Positions 1 through 8,674 of a stretch of DNA of 53,073 nt are shown here, in pieces. The DNA is from an uncultured Clostridiaceae bacterium. Lineage in GTDB: Bacteria; Bacillota; Clostridia; TANB77; CAG-465. The stretch's first letter is position 1. Each line of letters opens with the position of its first letter. The notes under the pieces were generated by a model, which was given only the letters and a program-made list of their open reading frames with translations, had not been told where the DNA came from and did not search any database. The stretch lies in NCBI GenBank assembly GCA_947169155.1, contig CAMVON010000009.1, forward strand, positions 1-53,073, read 5' to 3'. The position numbers were made by a program, and so were the translations under genes.

Positions 1-23
1 TTCGAGCCCTACTTGAGGAGCCA
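1..23 (+). tRNA. 3' end of a tRNA gene (cut by window edge), probably tRNA-Asn
   Basis: These 23 bases are the T-loop, 3' acceptor strand and encoded CCA of a tRNA. They are identical to the last 23 bases of the complete tRNA-Asn at 7521-7595. The anticodon lies outside the window, so identity as Asn is inferred from the match only. Confidence 0.8.
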
Positions 24-28
24 AAATT

Positions 29-57
29 GACTAGGATTTATTCCTAGTCTTTTTTTT
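29..57 (+). terminator. Intrinsic terminator of the upstream tRNA
   Basis: Perfect 8-bp stem (GACTAGGA / TCCTAGTC, 29-36 and 42-49) with a 5-nt loop, followed by eight T. It sits six bases after the tRNA CCA end. Confidence 0.88.
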
Positions 58-99
58 GTTATAATCGTAATATAAAAATAATATTATTTTTTGTTTTAA

Positions 100-125
100 G
101 TCTAAGAGCTACTCTTAGGCTTTTT
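100..125 (+). terminator. Second hairpin plus T-run (backup terminator)
   Basis: Stem of nine pairs (100-108 with 112-120, one G-T) and a 3-nt loop, followed by TTTTT. Only about 43 bases separate it from the first terminator and no ORF lies between, so it is probably a backup terminator. The rest of the 24-335 gap holds a Rex-like inverted repeat and the adhE promoter; I see no gene in it. Confidence 0.6.
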
Positions 126-144
126 ATTTTACTTAATAATTTTT

Positions 145-162
145 TTGTTGCACTTGCAACAG
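145..162 (+). promoter_or_regulatory. Inverted repeat resembling a Rex operator
   Basis: TTGTTGC-ACTT-GCAACAG is an 18-base inverted repeat with the outer TTGTT/AACA and 7-4-7 geometry of Rex sites (typical Firmicutes form TTGTTAA-N4-TTAACAA). Rex is a known NADH/NAD+-responsive repressor of adhE genes. The inner AA/TT pairs are GC here and the site lies about 90 bp upstream of the promoter, so the call is tentative. Confidence 0.35.
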
Positions 163-248
163 ATAATTTAACTTTAGTAGATTACAATAGTATTGTCTAT
201 GATAAAAGATGTCGTTAATTTTTTCTTTATATAATTTTAGTTAATTTA

Positions 249-277
249 TTGCTAAAAGCATAATATAATGGTACAAT
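249..277 (+). promoter_or_regulatory. SigA-type promoter of the adhE operon
   Basis: TTGCTA, 17-nt spacer, TACAAT. The predicted start near 284 coincides with the foot of a hairpin (284-291 pairing with 300-307) that would sit at the extreme 5' end of the mRNA. A strong AAGGAG ribosome site follows at 322-327. Confidence 0.65.
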
Positions 278-335
278 GACATGTGGTAAATTTTTAATTA
301 TTTACCATAAGACAATAGAGTAAGGAGAATGTATT

Positions 336-2945
336 ATGAGCAAAAAGTATGAAATTGTAGACAGTGTTGAAACATTTGAGGAAGCCTTTAAAAGAGTAAA
401 AAAGGCTCAAGAAAAATTCTCTACTTATACTCAAGAGCAAGTAGATAAGATTTTTAAAGCTGCAGCAATTGCTGCAAATGAAGCAAGAATTCCACTTGCA
501 AAAATTGCTGTTGAAGAAACAGGAATGGGTGTAGTAGAAGATAAAGTAATTAAAAACCATTTTGCATCTGAGTACATATATAACAAGTACAAAAATGAAA
601 AAACATGTGGTGTAGTAGAAGAAAGTGATAGTTATGGTTACAAGAAAGTTCTTGAACCAGTTGGAGTTATAGCTGCGGTTATACCTACAACAAATCCAAC
701 TTCTACAGTTATTTTTAAGACACTAGCTGCATTAAAAACAAGAAATGGAATAATAATTAGTCCACATCCAAGGGCTAAGAAAAGTACAATAGAAGCTGCT
801 AAAGTTGTTTTAGAAGCAGCAATTGAAGCTGGAGCACCAGAAGATATTATCTCATGGATTGATGTTCCATCACTAGATTTAACTAACCTTTTAATGCAAT
901 CTGCAGATATAATTTTAGCTACAGGTGGTCCTGGAATGGTTAAAGCTGCATATAGTAGTGGAAAACCTGCACTTGGAGTTGGAGCTGGAAATGTTCCTGC
1001 TGTAATAGATGACAGTGCAGATATTATTCTTGCAGTCAACTCTATTATTCATTCAAAAACTTTTGATAACGGAATGATTTGTGCATCTGAACAATCTGTA
1101 ATTGTTTTAGATTCAATTTATGATAAAGTAAAGAAAGAGTTTAAAGCTCGTGGTTGTTACTTCTTAAGTCCAGAAGAAACAGAAAAAGTTAGAAAAACAA
1201 TAATTATTAATGGAGCGTTAAATGCAAAAATAGTAGGTCAAAAAGCATATACTATTGCAGAACTTGCAGGAGTAAAAGTACCAGAGACTACTAAAATACT
1301 TATTGGTGAGGTTGAAAGTGTGGATATTAGTGAAGAATTTGCACACGAAAAACTTTCTCCAGTACTTGCAATGTATCATGCTAAAAACTTTGAAGATGCA
1401 ACAGATAAAGCATTAAGACTTGTTCTTGATGGTGGTATTGGTCATACATCTTCACTATATGTAGATACAATTACAGGAAAAGATAAAATTGAAGCATTTT
1501 ATTCTAAAATGAAAACATGTAGGGTTGTTATTAATACTCCTTCATCTCAAGGTGGTATAGGGGATATATATAACTTTAAATTAAACCCATCTCTAACACT
1601 TGGATGTGGTACATGGGGTGGTAACTCAGTATCTGAAAACGTTACAATAAAACATTTGTTAAACGTTAAGACTGTAGCAGAAAGGAGAAATAATATGCTT
1701 TGGTTTAGAGCACCTGAAAAGGTATATATTAAAAGAGGCTGTCTTCCAGTAGCTCTTGAAGAATTAAAACATGTAATGAACAAAAAGAAAGTATTTATAG
1801 TAACTGATACTTTTCTTTATGAAAATGGATATACTAAAGTTGTAACAGACAAACTAGATGAACTTGGTATTGAACATACAACATTTTCTAATGTTGCACC
1901 AGATCCTTCACTTGGATGTGCTAAAGAAGGTGCAAAACTTATGACTGCATTCAAACCAGATTGCATTATAGCAATTGGTGGTGGATCTGCAATGGATGCT
2001 GCAAAAATTATGTGGGTATTATATGAACATCCTGAAGTAGATTTCTTAGATATGGCTATGAGATTTATGGATATTAGAAAAAGAGTTTATGATTTCCCTA
2101 AAATGGGTGAAAAAGCATACTTTATATGTGTTCCAACTTCTGCTGGTACAGGATCTGAAGTTACTCCATTTGCAGTTATTACAGATGAAGCAACAAATAT
2201 TAAATATCCTCTAGCAGATTATGAATTATTACCAAAAATGGCAATAGTAGATGCAAACATGATGATGAATGCACCAAAAGGACTTACAAGTGCATCTGGA
2301 ATAGATGCTTTAGTACACTCTATTGAAGCATATGTTTCAATGATGGCTACTGAATTTACTGATGGCTTAGCACTTGAGGCAATTAAAACTATATTTGAAT
2401 ATTTACCACGTGCTTATGAAAATGGTGCAAACGATCCAGAAGCAAGAGAAAAAATGGCACATGCAGCAACACTTGCTGGTATGGCATTTGCTAATGCATT
2501 TCTTGGTATTTGTCACTCAATGGGACACAAACTTGGAGCATTCCATCACTTACCACATGGTGTAACTGTATCTTTAGTATTAAACGAAGTAATGAAATTT
2601 AATGCTGAGGAAGTTCCAACTAAAATGGGTACATTCCCACAATATGATCATCCACAAACTCTAAGACGATATGCTCAAATTGCTGAATCTCTTGGAATTG
2701 ATGGAAAGAATGATACAGAAAAACTTGAAAAATTACTTGCAAAAATTGATGAACTTAAAGATAAAATTGGAATTAAGCATACAATTAAAGATTATGGCAT
2801 TTCAGAAGAAGATTTCTTAAAAACACTAGATGAGATGAGTGAGCAAGCTTTTGATGATCAATGTACAGGAGCAAATCCACGTTATCCATTAATTAGTGAA
2901 ATTAAAGACATATATTTAAAAGTATATTATGGAGGTGAAAAATAA
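336..2945 (+). CDS. adhE: Bifunctional acetaldehyde-CoA/alcohol dehydrogenase AdhE
   Basis: AdhE reduces acetyl-CoA to acetaldehyde and then ethanol, oxidising two NADH; it is cytoplasmic and usually assembles as spirosomes. At 869 residues it has the full family length. The N-terminal half is a CoA-acylating aldehyde dehydrogenase with catalytic Cys249 in the segment NGMICASEQS. The C-terminal half is an iron-dependent alcohol dehydrogenase with the GGGSAMDAAK nucleotide loop, the GTGSEVTPF segment and iron-binding histidines in CHSMGHKLG and FHHLPHG. The ATG at 336 follows AAGGAG by eight bases. The stop overlaps the next start (TAATG), so translation is probably coupled to the kinase gene. 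pflB and pflA follow, giving a pyruvate-to-ethanol/formate module. A Rex-like repeat upstream suggests redox control (inference). Confidence 0.97.
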   Translation: MSKKYEIVDSVETFEEAFKRVKKAQEKFSTYTQEQVDKIFKAAAIAANEARIPLAKIAVEETGMGVVEDKVIKNHFASEYIYNKYKNEKTCGVVEESDSYGYKKVLEPVGVIAAVIPTTNPTSTVIFKTLAALKTRNGIIISPHPRAKKSTIEAAKVVLEAAIEAGAPEDIISWIDVPSLDLTNLLMQSADIILATGGPGMVKAAYSSGKPALGVGAGNVPAVIDDSADIILAVNSIIHSKTFDNGMICASEQSVIVLDSIYDKVKKEFKARGCYFLSPEETEKVRKTIIINGALNAKIVGQKAYTIAELAGVKVPETTKILIGEVESVDISEEFAHEKLSPVLAMYHAKNFEDATDKALRLVLDGGIGHTSSLYVDTITGKDKIEAFYSKMKTCRVVINTPSSQGGIGDIYNFKLNPSLTLGCGTWGGNSVSENVTIKHLLNVKTVAERRNNMLWFRAPEKVYIKRGCLPVALEELKHVMNKKKVFIVTDTFLYENGYTKVVTDKLDELGIEHTTFSNVAPDPSLGCAKEGAKLMTAFKPDCIIAIGGGSAMDAAKIMWVLYEHPEVDFLDMAMRFMDIRKRVYDFPKMGEKAYFICVPTSAGTGSEVTPFAVITDEATNIKYPLADYELLPKMAIVDANMMMNAPKGLTSASGIDALVHSIEAYVSMMATEFTDGLALEAIKTIFEYLPRAYENGANDPEAREKMAHAATLAGMAFANAFLGICHSMGHKLGAFHHLPHGVTVSLVLNEVMKFNAEEVPTKMGTFPQYDHPQTLRRYAQIAESLGIDGKNDTEKLEKLLAKIDELKDKIGIKHTIKDYGISEEDFLKTLDEMSEQAFDDQCTGANPRYPLISEIKDIYLKVYYGGEK

Positions 2946-3706
2946 TGTCATATAATTTAACAAACGTATTAGCTAAAAGATCAACAAAAGAAGTTTATAG
3001 AGATGGAGGAAATACAATTAAACTTTTTGTTGAAAATTACTCTAAGGCCAATATATTGAACGAGGCATTAATTCAAGCAAGAGTTGAGGAAGGTACAGAT
3101 TTAAATATTCCTAAACTTAATGAGGTAACTAAAATAGATAATAGATGGGCTTTAGTTTCAGATTATGTTGAAGGAACAACTTTAAGCCAACTTATGGAAG
3201 ATCATCCAGATAAAATAGATGAGTATTTAGATTTATTTGTATCTATTCAAGTGGAAATGTTATCTAAAAAAGTTCCACTACTAAATAGAATAAAAGAAAA
3301 ATTTAAAAGTAGAATAGAAAAAGCTGAAGGTTTAACAGATAATACTAGATATGAATTACTTGAAAGATTAGATGGAATGAGAGACCATACTAAGCTATGT
3401 CATGGAGATTTCGTCCCAAGTAACATTATCATTAAAGATAATGGTGACTATTTCATAATTGACTGGTCACATGCAACTCAAGGAAATGGTAGTGCAGATG
3501 CTGCAACAACATATCTTAAACTTGTAAAAAGTGGAAAAGAAGAAATTGCTAATAAATATCTAGATTTATATTGTGAAAAAACAGATACACAAAAAATACT
3601 AGTTCAAAGATGGATTCCAATAGTTGCTGCTGTAGAACTTACAAGAGGCAATAAAGAAGATGAAGAATTCCTAAAAAAATGGGTAGATGTAGTAGACTAT
3701 CAATAA
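2945..3706 (+). CDS. APH/choline-kinase-fold phosphotransferase
   Basis: This 253-residue protein has the aminoglycoside phosphotransferase fold seen in kinases for small hydroxyl or amine compounds. Visible motifs are the catalytic loop CHGDFVPSN (His153, Asp155, Asn160) and the metal-binding segment IIDWSHA (Asp173). The N-lobe is short, and IDWSHATQGNGSADAA resembles the loop after DFG/IDW in this family. The start codon shares a base with the adhE stop, so the two are translationally coupled; pflB begins 68 bases later. The substrate cannot be read from sequence: resistance, choline/ethanolamine or sugar-amine kinase roles are all possible. The fermentation context argues for metabolism or regulation rather than antibiotic resistance, which is inference. 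Confidence 0.85.
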   Translation: MSYNLTNVLAKRSTKEVYRDGGNTIKLFVENYSKANILNEALIQARVEEGTDLNIPKLNEVTKIDNRWALVSDYVEGTTLSQLMEDHPDKIDEYLDLFVSIQVEMLSKKVPLLNRIKEKFKSRIEKAEGLTDNTRYELLERLDGMRDHTKLCHGDFVPSNIIIKDNGDYFIIDWSHATQGNGSADAATTYLKLVKSGKEEIANKYLDLYCEKTDTQKILVQRWIPIVAAVELTRGNKEDEEFLKKWVDVVDYQ

Positions 3707-3709
3707 TAG

Positions 3710-3737
3710 TTTACTCAGATTTTACAAAAGATATAAT
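3710..3737 (+). promoter_or_regulatory. Possible internal promoter for pflBA
   Basis: TTTACT, 16-nt spacer, TATAAT in the 68-bp gap before pflB. It could give pflBA a second transcript independent of adhE. The region is very AT-rich, so chance is a real alternative. Confidence 0.45.
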
Positions 3738-3774
3738 TAATAATTATTTTTTATAGAAAGTTGAGGATTAAAAT

Positions 3775-6012
3775 ATGGAATTTACAAACGCATGGAGAGG
3801 ATTTAAAAGAGGAAAATGGGATAAAACTATAAATGTTAGAGATTTTATCCAAAATAACTATACACCATATGAAGGAGATAGTTCTTTCTTAGCTGATGCT
3901 ACAGAGAATACTAAAAAATTATGGTCTGAGGTTATGGATTTATACCAAAAAGAGAGAGAAAATGGTGGTGTGCTAGATTGTTCAACAGACGTTGCATCAA
4001 CAATAACTAGTCATGGACCAGGATATATAGATAAAGAACTTGAAACAATTGTTGGTCTTCAAACAGATGCACCTTTAAAAAGAGCTATTATGCCAGAAGG
4101 TGGAATTAGAATAGTAGAAAAATCTTGTGAAGCTTATGGTTTTAAAGTTAGTGAAAAGATAGAAGATATTTACCACAATTACAGAAAAACACATAATGAT
4201 GGTGTATTCCAAGTGTATACACCAGAAATTAGAGCTGCAAGAAAAAATAAACTTCTAACTGGTCTTCCAGATGGATATGGTAGAGGAAGAATAATTGGAG
4301 ATTATAGAAGAATTGCACTTTATGGTGTAGACTATTTAATTGAAGAAAAACAAAAAGATTTTGCACATACAATTGGACCTTGGATGAGTGAAGAAGTAAT
4401 TCGTTCAAGAGAAGAGACTTATGAGCAAATTAAAGCATTAAATGATTTAAAGAAAATGGCAGAGTCTTATGGTTATGATATATCTAAACCTGCTACAAAT
4501 GCAAAAGAAGCTATTCAATGGACATACTTTGGATATCTTGCATCTGTAAAACAACAAAACGGAGCTGCTATGAGTTTAGGAAGAACTACAACTTTTTTTG
4601 ATATCTATATTCAAAGAGATATTGATGAAGGAACTCTTACAGAACAAAAAGCTCAAGAACTAATGGATCATTTTGTAATGAAACTTAGAATGGTAAGATT
4701 TATTAGAACGCCAGAATATAACGAGCTATTCTCAGGAGATCCAGTTTGGGTTACTGAAAGTATAGCAGGTATGGGTGAAGATGGAAGAACTCTAGTTACT
4801 AAAAATTCATTTAGATTAATACATACATTAGAAACTATGGGAACTGCTCCGGAACCAAATATTACTGTTTTATGGGCACAAAAATTACCTGAAGGATTTA
4901 AGCATTATGCAACTAAAATGTCTATTAATACAAGTTCAATTCAATATGAAAATGATGACTTGATGAGAGAATATTTAGGGGATGATTATGCAATTGCTTG
5001 CTGTGTATCTCCAATGAAAATTGGTAAGCAAATGCAATTTTTTGGTGCTCGTGCAAATCTTGCAAAAACACTAACATATGCAATCAATGGTGGAGTAGAT
5101 GAAATGACAAAACAACAAGTTACACCAAGATATTCACCTATTACTTCTGAATATCTAGATTATGATGAAGTATGGGAAAAATATATGCAAATGATGGATT
5201 ATGTTGCAAAGATTTATATAGATGCATTAAATATAATACATTATATGCATGATAAGTATTCTTATGAATCTCTTGCTATGGCTCTTCATGATAAAGATAT
5301 ACTACGTACAATGGCATGTGGTATGGCTGGTCTTTCAATTGCTGCAGATTCTTTTTCAGCAATGAAATATGCAAAAGTTAAAGTAATAAGAGATGAAGAT
5401 GGTGTTGCTGTAGACTATGTGGTTGAAGGAGATTATCCAAAATATGGTAATGATGATGATAGAGTAGATAACATTGCTGTCCAAATACAAAAAGAGTTTA
5501 TGAATAGACTTAGAAAACAATTTACGTACAGAAATGCAAAACCTACTTCTTCAATTCTTACTATAACTTCAAATGTAGTGTATGGTAAAGCTACAGGAAA
5601 TACACCAGATGGTAGAAGAGCTGGAACTCCATTTGGACCAGGAGCAAATCCACTTCATGGAAGAGATGTAAATGGTGCTGTTGCAGTACTAAATTCTCTT
5701 GCAAAACTAAATTTTGAAGATTCAGAGGATGGTATTTCTTATACATTTGCTATAGTACCATCTGCACTTGGAGATAATGAAGAAACAAGAATTAAAAACT
5801 TAACTGCTTTACTTGATGGATATTTTGTACAACTTGCACATCATGTAAATGTTAATGTTTTTGATAGATCTTTACTTGAAGACGCTATGGAGCATCCAGA
5901 AAAATATCCTCAACTAACAATTAGAGTTTCTGGATATGCTGTAAACTTTACTAAATTAACACGTGAACAACAATTAGATGTTATAAATAGAACAATACAT
6001 GAAAAAATGTAG
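3775..6012 (+). CDS. pflB: Pyruvate formate-lyase (formate C-acetyltransferase)
   Basis: PflB is a glycyl-radical enzyme that converts pyruvate and CoA to acetyl-CoA and formate under anoxia. The 745-residue length is normal for the family. The adjacent active-site cysteines are Cys409-Cys410 ([12 protein letters not shown]), and the C-terminal radical loop RVSGYAVNF carries Gly720 as the radical site. The presence of the CC pair favours true PFL over glycerol or choline lyases, which have a single Cys. The ribosome site is TTGAGGA, eight bases before the ATG. The activase pflA starts nine bases after the stop. Enzyme activity would require strictly anaerobic cytoplasm. Confidence 0.97.
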   Translation: MEFTNAWRGFKRGKWDKTINVRDFIQNNYTPYEGDSSFLADATENTKKLWSEVMDLYQKERENGGVLDCSTDVASTITSHGPGYIDKELETIVGLQTDAPLKRAIMPEGGIRIVEKSCEAYGFKVSEKIEDIYHNYRKTHNDGVFQVYTPEIRAARKNKLLTGLPDGYGRGRIIGDYRRIALYGVDYLIEEKQKDFAHTIGPWMSEEVIRSREETYEQIKALNDLKKMAESYGYDISKPATNAKEAIQWTYFGYLASVKQQNGAAMSLGRTTTFFDIYIQRDIDEGTLTEQKAQELMDHFVMKLRMVRFIRTPEYNELFSGDPVWVTESIAGMGEDGRTLVTKNSFRLIHTLETMGTAPEPNITVLWAQKLPEGFKHYATKMSINTSSIQYENDDLMREYLGDDYAIACCVSPMKIGKQMQFFGARANLAKTLTYAINGGVDEMTKQQVTPRYSPITSEYLDYDEVWEKYMQMMDYVAKIYIDALNIIHYMHDKYSYESLAMALHDKDILRTMACGMAGLSIAADSFSAMKYAKVKVIRDEDGVAVDYVVEGDYPKYGNDDDRVDNIAVQIQKEFMNRLRKQFTYRNAKPTSSILTITSNVVYGKATGNTPDGRRAGTPFGPGANPLHGRDVNGAVAVLNSLAKLNFEDSEDGISYTFAIVPSALGDNEETRIKNLTALLDGYFVQLAHHVNVNVFDRSLLEDAMEHPEKYPQLTIRVSGYAVNFTKLTREQQLDVINRTIHEKM

Positions 6013-6021
6013 GAGTAAATT

Positions 6022-6750
6022 ATGAGTGAATTAAAAGGACGAATACATTCTTTTGATTCCTTTGGAACAGTAGATGGCCCTGGTATAAGATTTATAGTCT
6101 TTATGCAGGGCTGTCCTTTAAAGTGCAAGTTTTGTCACAATAGAGATACTTGGGACTTTAACAAAGGAGAAGAATATACAGTAGAAGAAATAGTTAAAAG
6201 ATTAAAAAGAGTAAAACCATATATAGAAGCTTCAAGCCTTGGTGGAGGAATAACTGTTAGTGGTGGGGAACCATTAGGGCAAGCAGAATTTGTATGCGAA
6301 CTTTTTAAAGAATGTAAAAGACAGGGCTTTCATACTTGTTTAGATACTGCTGGATCTTATGAGATAAATGGTACAATTAAGGAACTATTAGAATATACAG
6401 ACCTTGTATTATTAGATATTAAACATATAGATAGTAGAAAGTGTAAAGAATTAACTGGTATGGATAATACTAATAACAAAAACTTTGCAAGATATCTATC
6501 TCAAACTAACAAAAAGGTATGGATAAGACAAGTTTTAACACCAGGAATAACAGATGATGAAGAAACACTTAAAGCAACTCAAAAGTTTGTTTTAGAGCTT
6601 GGTGATATAGTAGAAAAAATAGAGATTTTACCTTATCATGATATGGGTAAATTCAAATGGATAGAAATAGATGGAAAATATCCACTTGAAGGGGTAAGAT
6701 GTGCTACACAAGAAGATGTTAAAAAAGCTCAGACTATTTTACACTTATAA
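6022..6750 (+). CDS. pflA: Pyruvate formate-lyase-activating enzyme (radical SAM)
   Basis: PflA uses a [4Fe-4S] cluster and S-adenosylmethionine to abstract hydrogen from Gly720 of PflB and install the radical. The 242-residue protein shows the radical-SAM cluster motif Cys31-x3-Cys35-x2-Cys38 (GCPLKCKFCHNRD) and the SAM-binding GGE segment (TVSGGEPLGQ), with the activase signature TVDGPGIRF just before the cluster. It has no extra ferredoxin insert, as expected for PFL activases rather than other glycyl-radical activases. It directly follows pflB and ends at a clear terminator. Confidence 0.97.
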   Translation: MSELKGRIHSFDSFGTVDGPGIRFIVFMQGCPLKCKFCHNRDTWDFNKGEEYTVEEIVKRLKRVKPYIEASSLGGGITVSGGEPLGQAEFVCELFKECKRQGFHTCLDTAGSYEINGTIKELLEYTDLVLLDIKHIDSRKCKELTGMDNTNNKNFARYLSQTNKKVWIRQVLTPGITDDEETLKATQKFVLELGDIVEKIEILPYHDMGKFKWIEIDGKYPLEGVRCATQEDVKKAQTILHL

Positions 6751-6760
6751 TTTGAAATAT

Positions 6761-6787
6761 AAACTAGGAGAAATCCTAGTTTTTTTA
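6761..6787 (+). terminator. Terminator of the adhE-pfl operon
   Basis: Nine-bp stem (AAACTAGGA / TCCTAGTTT) with a GAAA tetraloop-like loop, followed by a run of T, 11 bases after the pflA stop. Confidence 0.9.
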
Positions 6788-6816
6788 TTGTATTAAATCA
6801 AATATTTTTGTATAAT
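6788..6816 (+). promoter_or_regulatory. Promoter with a very short leader
   Basis: TTGTAT, 17-nt spacer, TATAAT. The predicted transcription start (about 6823) is only a few bases before the AGAGGTGG ribosome site and GTG at 6827. Confidence 0.55.
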
Positions 6817-6826
6817 TTTTTTAGAG

Positions 6827-7447
6827 GTGGTTAAAATAATAAAGATTAGGGAATCAAATGAGGCAGAAGTTATACTTGAGTTTTTAAAAGGTGAAATTAA
6901 TTCTAATAGATTTAGTGAAAACTTAAACAATGTATTAAAAGAGCTAAAACTAGATAAAAGTATAATAGTTTCTGCAGATTTAAATAATAAAGAAGAAAAT
7001 TTGAAAAGACTTGAAATCATGCATAAATTTAGAGGCTATCCTGATGAAGATATGTTTTTCAATTTTCCAAAGATTAATAAATGGAGTCTTTATAAGCTAG
7101 AAAGTAGCGACTTGGATAATTGCTATTTTATAGATTATGATTATTGGAATGAATTATCATCTCAAACTTCCCTTCCTAAAGAGGCAGCAAAAACAATATT
7201 AAAAGGAATAGAAATATATGATGTATCTAATGAACAATATATTAGTGCTAAAAAATATTTAGAAAATGGAGGGAAATTTCCACCAATTATTGTAATAACT
7301 TGTAACGAAGAAAAGTATCTAATAATAGAAGGACATTTAAGAATGACAGCATATGCACTTGTAAGTACTTTTTCTGATGCTTATGTTTTTGTTGGAAAAT
7401 GTAGTCAAACAGATATGTTTATTTTTGATAAAAGAATGGTTAGATAA
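6827..7447 (+). CDS. ParB/sulfiredoxin-like domain protein
   Basis: A 206-residue cytoplasmic protein whose last 70 residues carry the segment PIIVITCNEEKYLIIEGHLR followed by MTAYAL. That matches the core of the ParB/Srx superfamily, where a G-H/N-x-R motif binds nucleotide or phosphate. The N-terminal 130 residues are not recognised. No ATG is available in frame before residue 65. The GTG at 6827 overlaps a good AGAGGTGG ribosome site (6823-6830), so the true initiator may be a rarer codon a few positions later (ATA 6836/6839 or ATT 6845). It stands alone between the pfl terminator and tRNA-Asn. Its role is unknown; DNA-partitioning function should not be assumed from the fold. Confidence 0.7.
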   Translation: MVKIIKIRESNEAEVILEFLKGEINSNRFSENLNNVLKELKLDKSIIVSADLNNKEENLKRLEIMHKFRGYPDEDMFFNFPKINKWSLYKLESSDLDNCYFIDYDYWNELSSQTSLPKEAAKTILKGIEIYDVSNEQYISAKKYLENGGKFPPIIVITCNEEKYLIIEGHLRMTAYALVSTFSDAYVFVGKCSQTDMFIFDKRMVR

Positions 7448-7520
7448 TTTTTTATACTTTTTTAAAACAAACTATTTACTTTTTATAATATTAGTGTTAA
7501 TATAAGTGTATAGAAAATAT

Positions 7521-7595
7521 TCCTCAATAGCTCAGCGGTAGAGCATTCGGCTGTTAACCGAAGGGTCGTAGGTTCGAGCCCTACTTGAGGAGCCA
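7521..7595 (+). tRNA. tRNA-Asn (GUU), CCA encoded
   Basis: A complete cloverleaf. The acceptor stem TCCTCAA pairs with TTGAGGA, the D-arm contains AGCTCAGCGGTAGAGC, the anticodon stem TTCGG/CCGAA encloses loop CTGTTAA with anticodon GTT at 7553-7555, and the T-arm is GTAGG-TTCGAGC-CCTAC. The discriminator base is G and CCA is encoded at 7593-7595. Confidence 0.97.
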
Positions 7596-7599
7596 CAAT

Positions 7600-7623
7600 A
7601 GCTAGGTTCTCCCTAGCTTTTTT
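7600..7623 (+). terminator. Terminator of tRNA-Asn
   Basis: Seven-bp stem AGCTAGG / CCTAGCT with a 5-nt loop and six T, five bases after the tRNA. Confidence 0.88.
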
Positions 7624-7700
7624 CTTGCTTTTAATTTTGTGTTATGTTAACGAAAAATAGTGAAATCTATGTGATAATGATAACTTTTATATAGTATTGG

Positions 7701-7709
7701 TGCTATAAT
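7701..7709 (+). promoter_or_regulatory. Extended -10 promoter of the MscS-family gene
   Basis: TGC-TATAAT is an extended -10 element; no convincing -35 lies 17 bases upstream. A strong AAGGAGG follows at 7738-7744. Confidence 0.45.
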
Positions 7710-7750
7710 TTATATGTAGTAAATAAATATTATATGAAAGGAGGAAAGCA

Positions 7751-8626
7751 GTGGAAACACTAAAAAACATAAGCGAAAATATATCTAAATATTTAGTAAT
7801 AAAAAGTGAATACTTATTTTTAATAATTAATTCATTAGTTGTTATTGCTATAGTACAATTAATAAGATACGTTATTATAAAATTGTCATTTAAAAAAGAT
7901 TTAAACTCAAAAGAAAAATATATGTATTTTAAAGGTGGAGCAGTATTATCTAGAATTATAATAATTATTCTTTTAACATTTATGTGGATAGATTATCTAA
8001 AGAACTTTATGACATTAATTACATTTGTATCTACTGCAATTACTCTATCAATTAAAGAAATAATTTTTAATTTCTTTGCTGGTATTTATATTAGAACTAG
8101 TAAAGTATTCTCTCTAGAGGATAGAATTGAGGTAGATGGAATAAAAGGTGATGTCGTAAATATAAATAGAACTGGTTTTGATATCTTAGAAGTTGGAGAG
8201 AGAGTAAATGGTGAGCAAAGTACAGGTAGAATTGTACATGTTCCTAATGCTATTGTTTTTACACATCCAGTAAAAAACTATGTAAAGGCATTCAAATATG
8301 TATGGGATGAACTAAAAATAACTGTGCCAATTGATGCGGATATAACAAAAACTAAGAAAGAGTTATATAAAATAATAAATAAAAATAGTGTTGTAAAACA
8401 TATACCAGATAAAATGAAAGAGGAGGTTAGTGAGTCGTCTGCTGAATATAGAATCTACTTTAACAATTTAGATCCCATAATTTATGTTGAACTTGTGGAT
8501 GGAAATGTAGATATGTATATGAGATTCTTAGTTCATCCTAAAAAACAAAGAAATATAGAAAATAGTATTTGGTTAGATATACTAAAAGCAAATAACGATG
8601 GAATAATACAATTATCTAAAAAATAG
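7751..8626 (+). CDS. MscS-family mechanosensitive channel (short form)
   Basis: A 291-residue membrane protein with about three N-terminal transmembrane segments (residues roughly 20-42, 66-85 and 89-112) and a cytoplasmic MscS beta domain. The pore-helix region and following segment (IKEIIFNFFAGIYIRTSKVF, then DRIEVDGIKGDVVNINRTGF) match the family, and VHVPNAIVF aligns with the usual V-x-I-P-N motif. Such channels open on membrane tension to release solutes. The start is GTG at 7751, seven bases after AAGGAGG. The pore helix is less Gly/Ala-rich than in canonical MscS, so gating properties may differ. It is a separate unit from the second MscS gene, which lies on the other strand at 9291. 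Confidence 0.87.
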   Translation: METLKNISENISKYLVIKSEYLFLIINSLVVIAIVQLIRYVIIKLSFKKDLNSKEKYMYFKGGAVLSRIIIIILLTFMWIDYLKNFMTLITFVSTAITLSIKEIIFNFFAGIYIRTSKVFSLEDRIEVDGIKGDVVNINRTGFDILEVGERVNGEQSTGRIVHVPNAIVFTHPVKNYVKAFKYVWDELKITVPIDADITKTKKELYKIINKNSVVKHIPDKMKEEVSESSAEYRIYFNNLDPIIYVELVDGNVDMYMRFLVHPKKQRNIENSIWLDILKANNDGIIQLSKK

Positions 8627-8646
8627 TAGATTTTTTTGAATATTTT

Positions 8647-8655
8647 TGGTATAAT
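8647..8655 (+). promoter_or_regulatory. Extended -10 promoter
   Basis: TGG-TATAAT in the short gap after the MscS-type gene, about 20 bases before the ATG at 8675; AGGTGAGG is the ribosome site. Confidence 0.45.
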
Positions 8656-8674
8656 TTTGGCAGGTGAGGAAAAT

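Noticed and set aside
638..1039. Antisense frame over adhE
   Set aside because: Shadow of the real coding frame; no start signals.
2945..3706. Antibiotic-resistance kinase
   Set aside because: The fold fits, but it lies coupled to adhE in a core metabolic cluster and shows no features specific to resistance enzymes.
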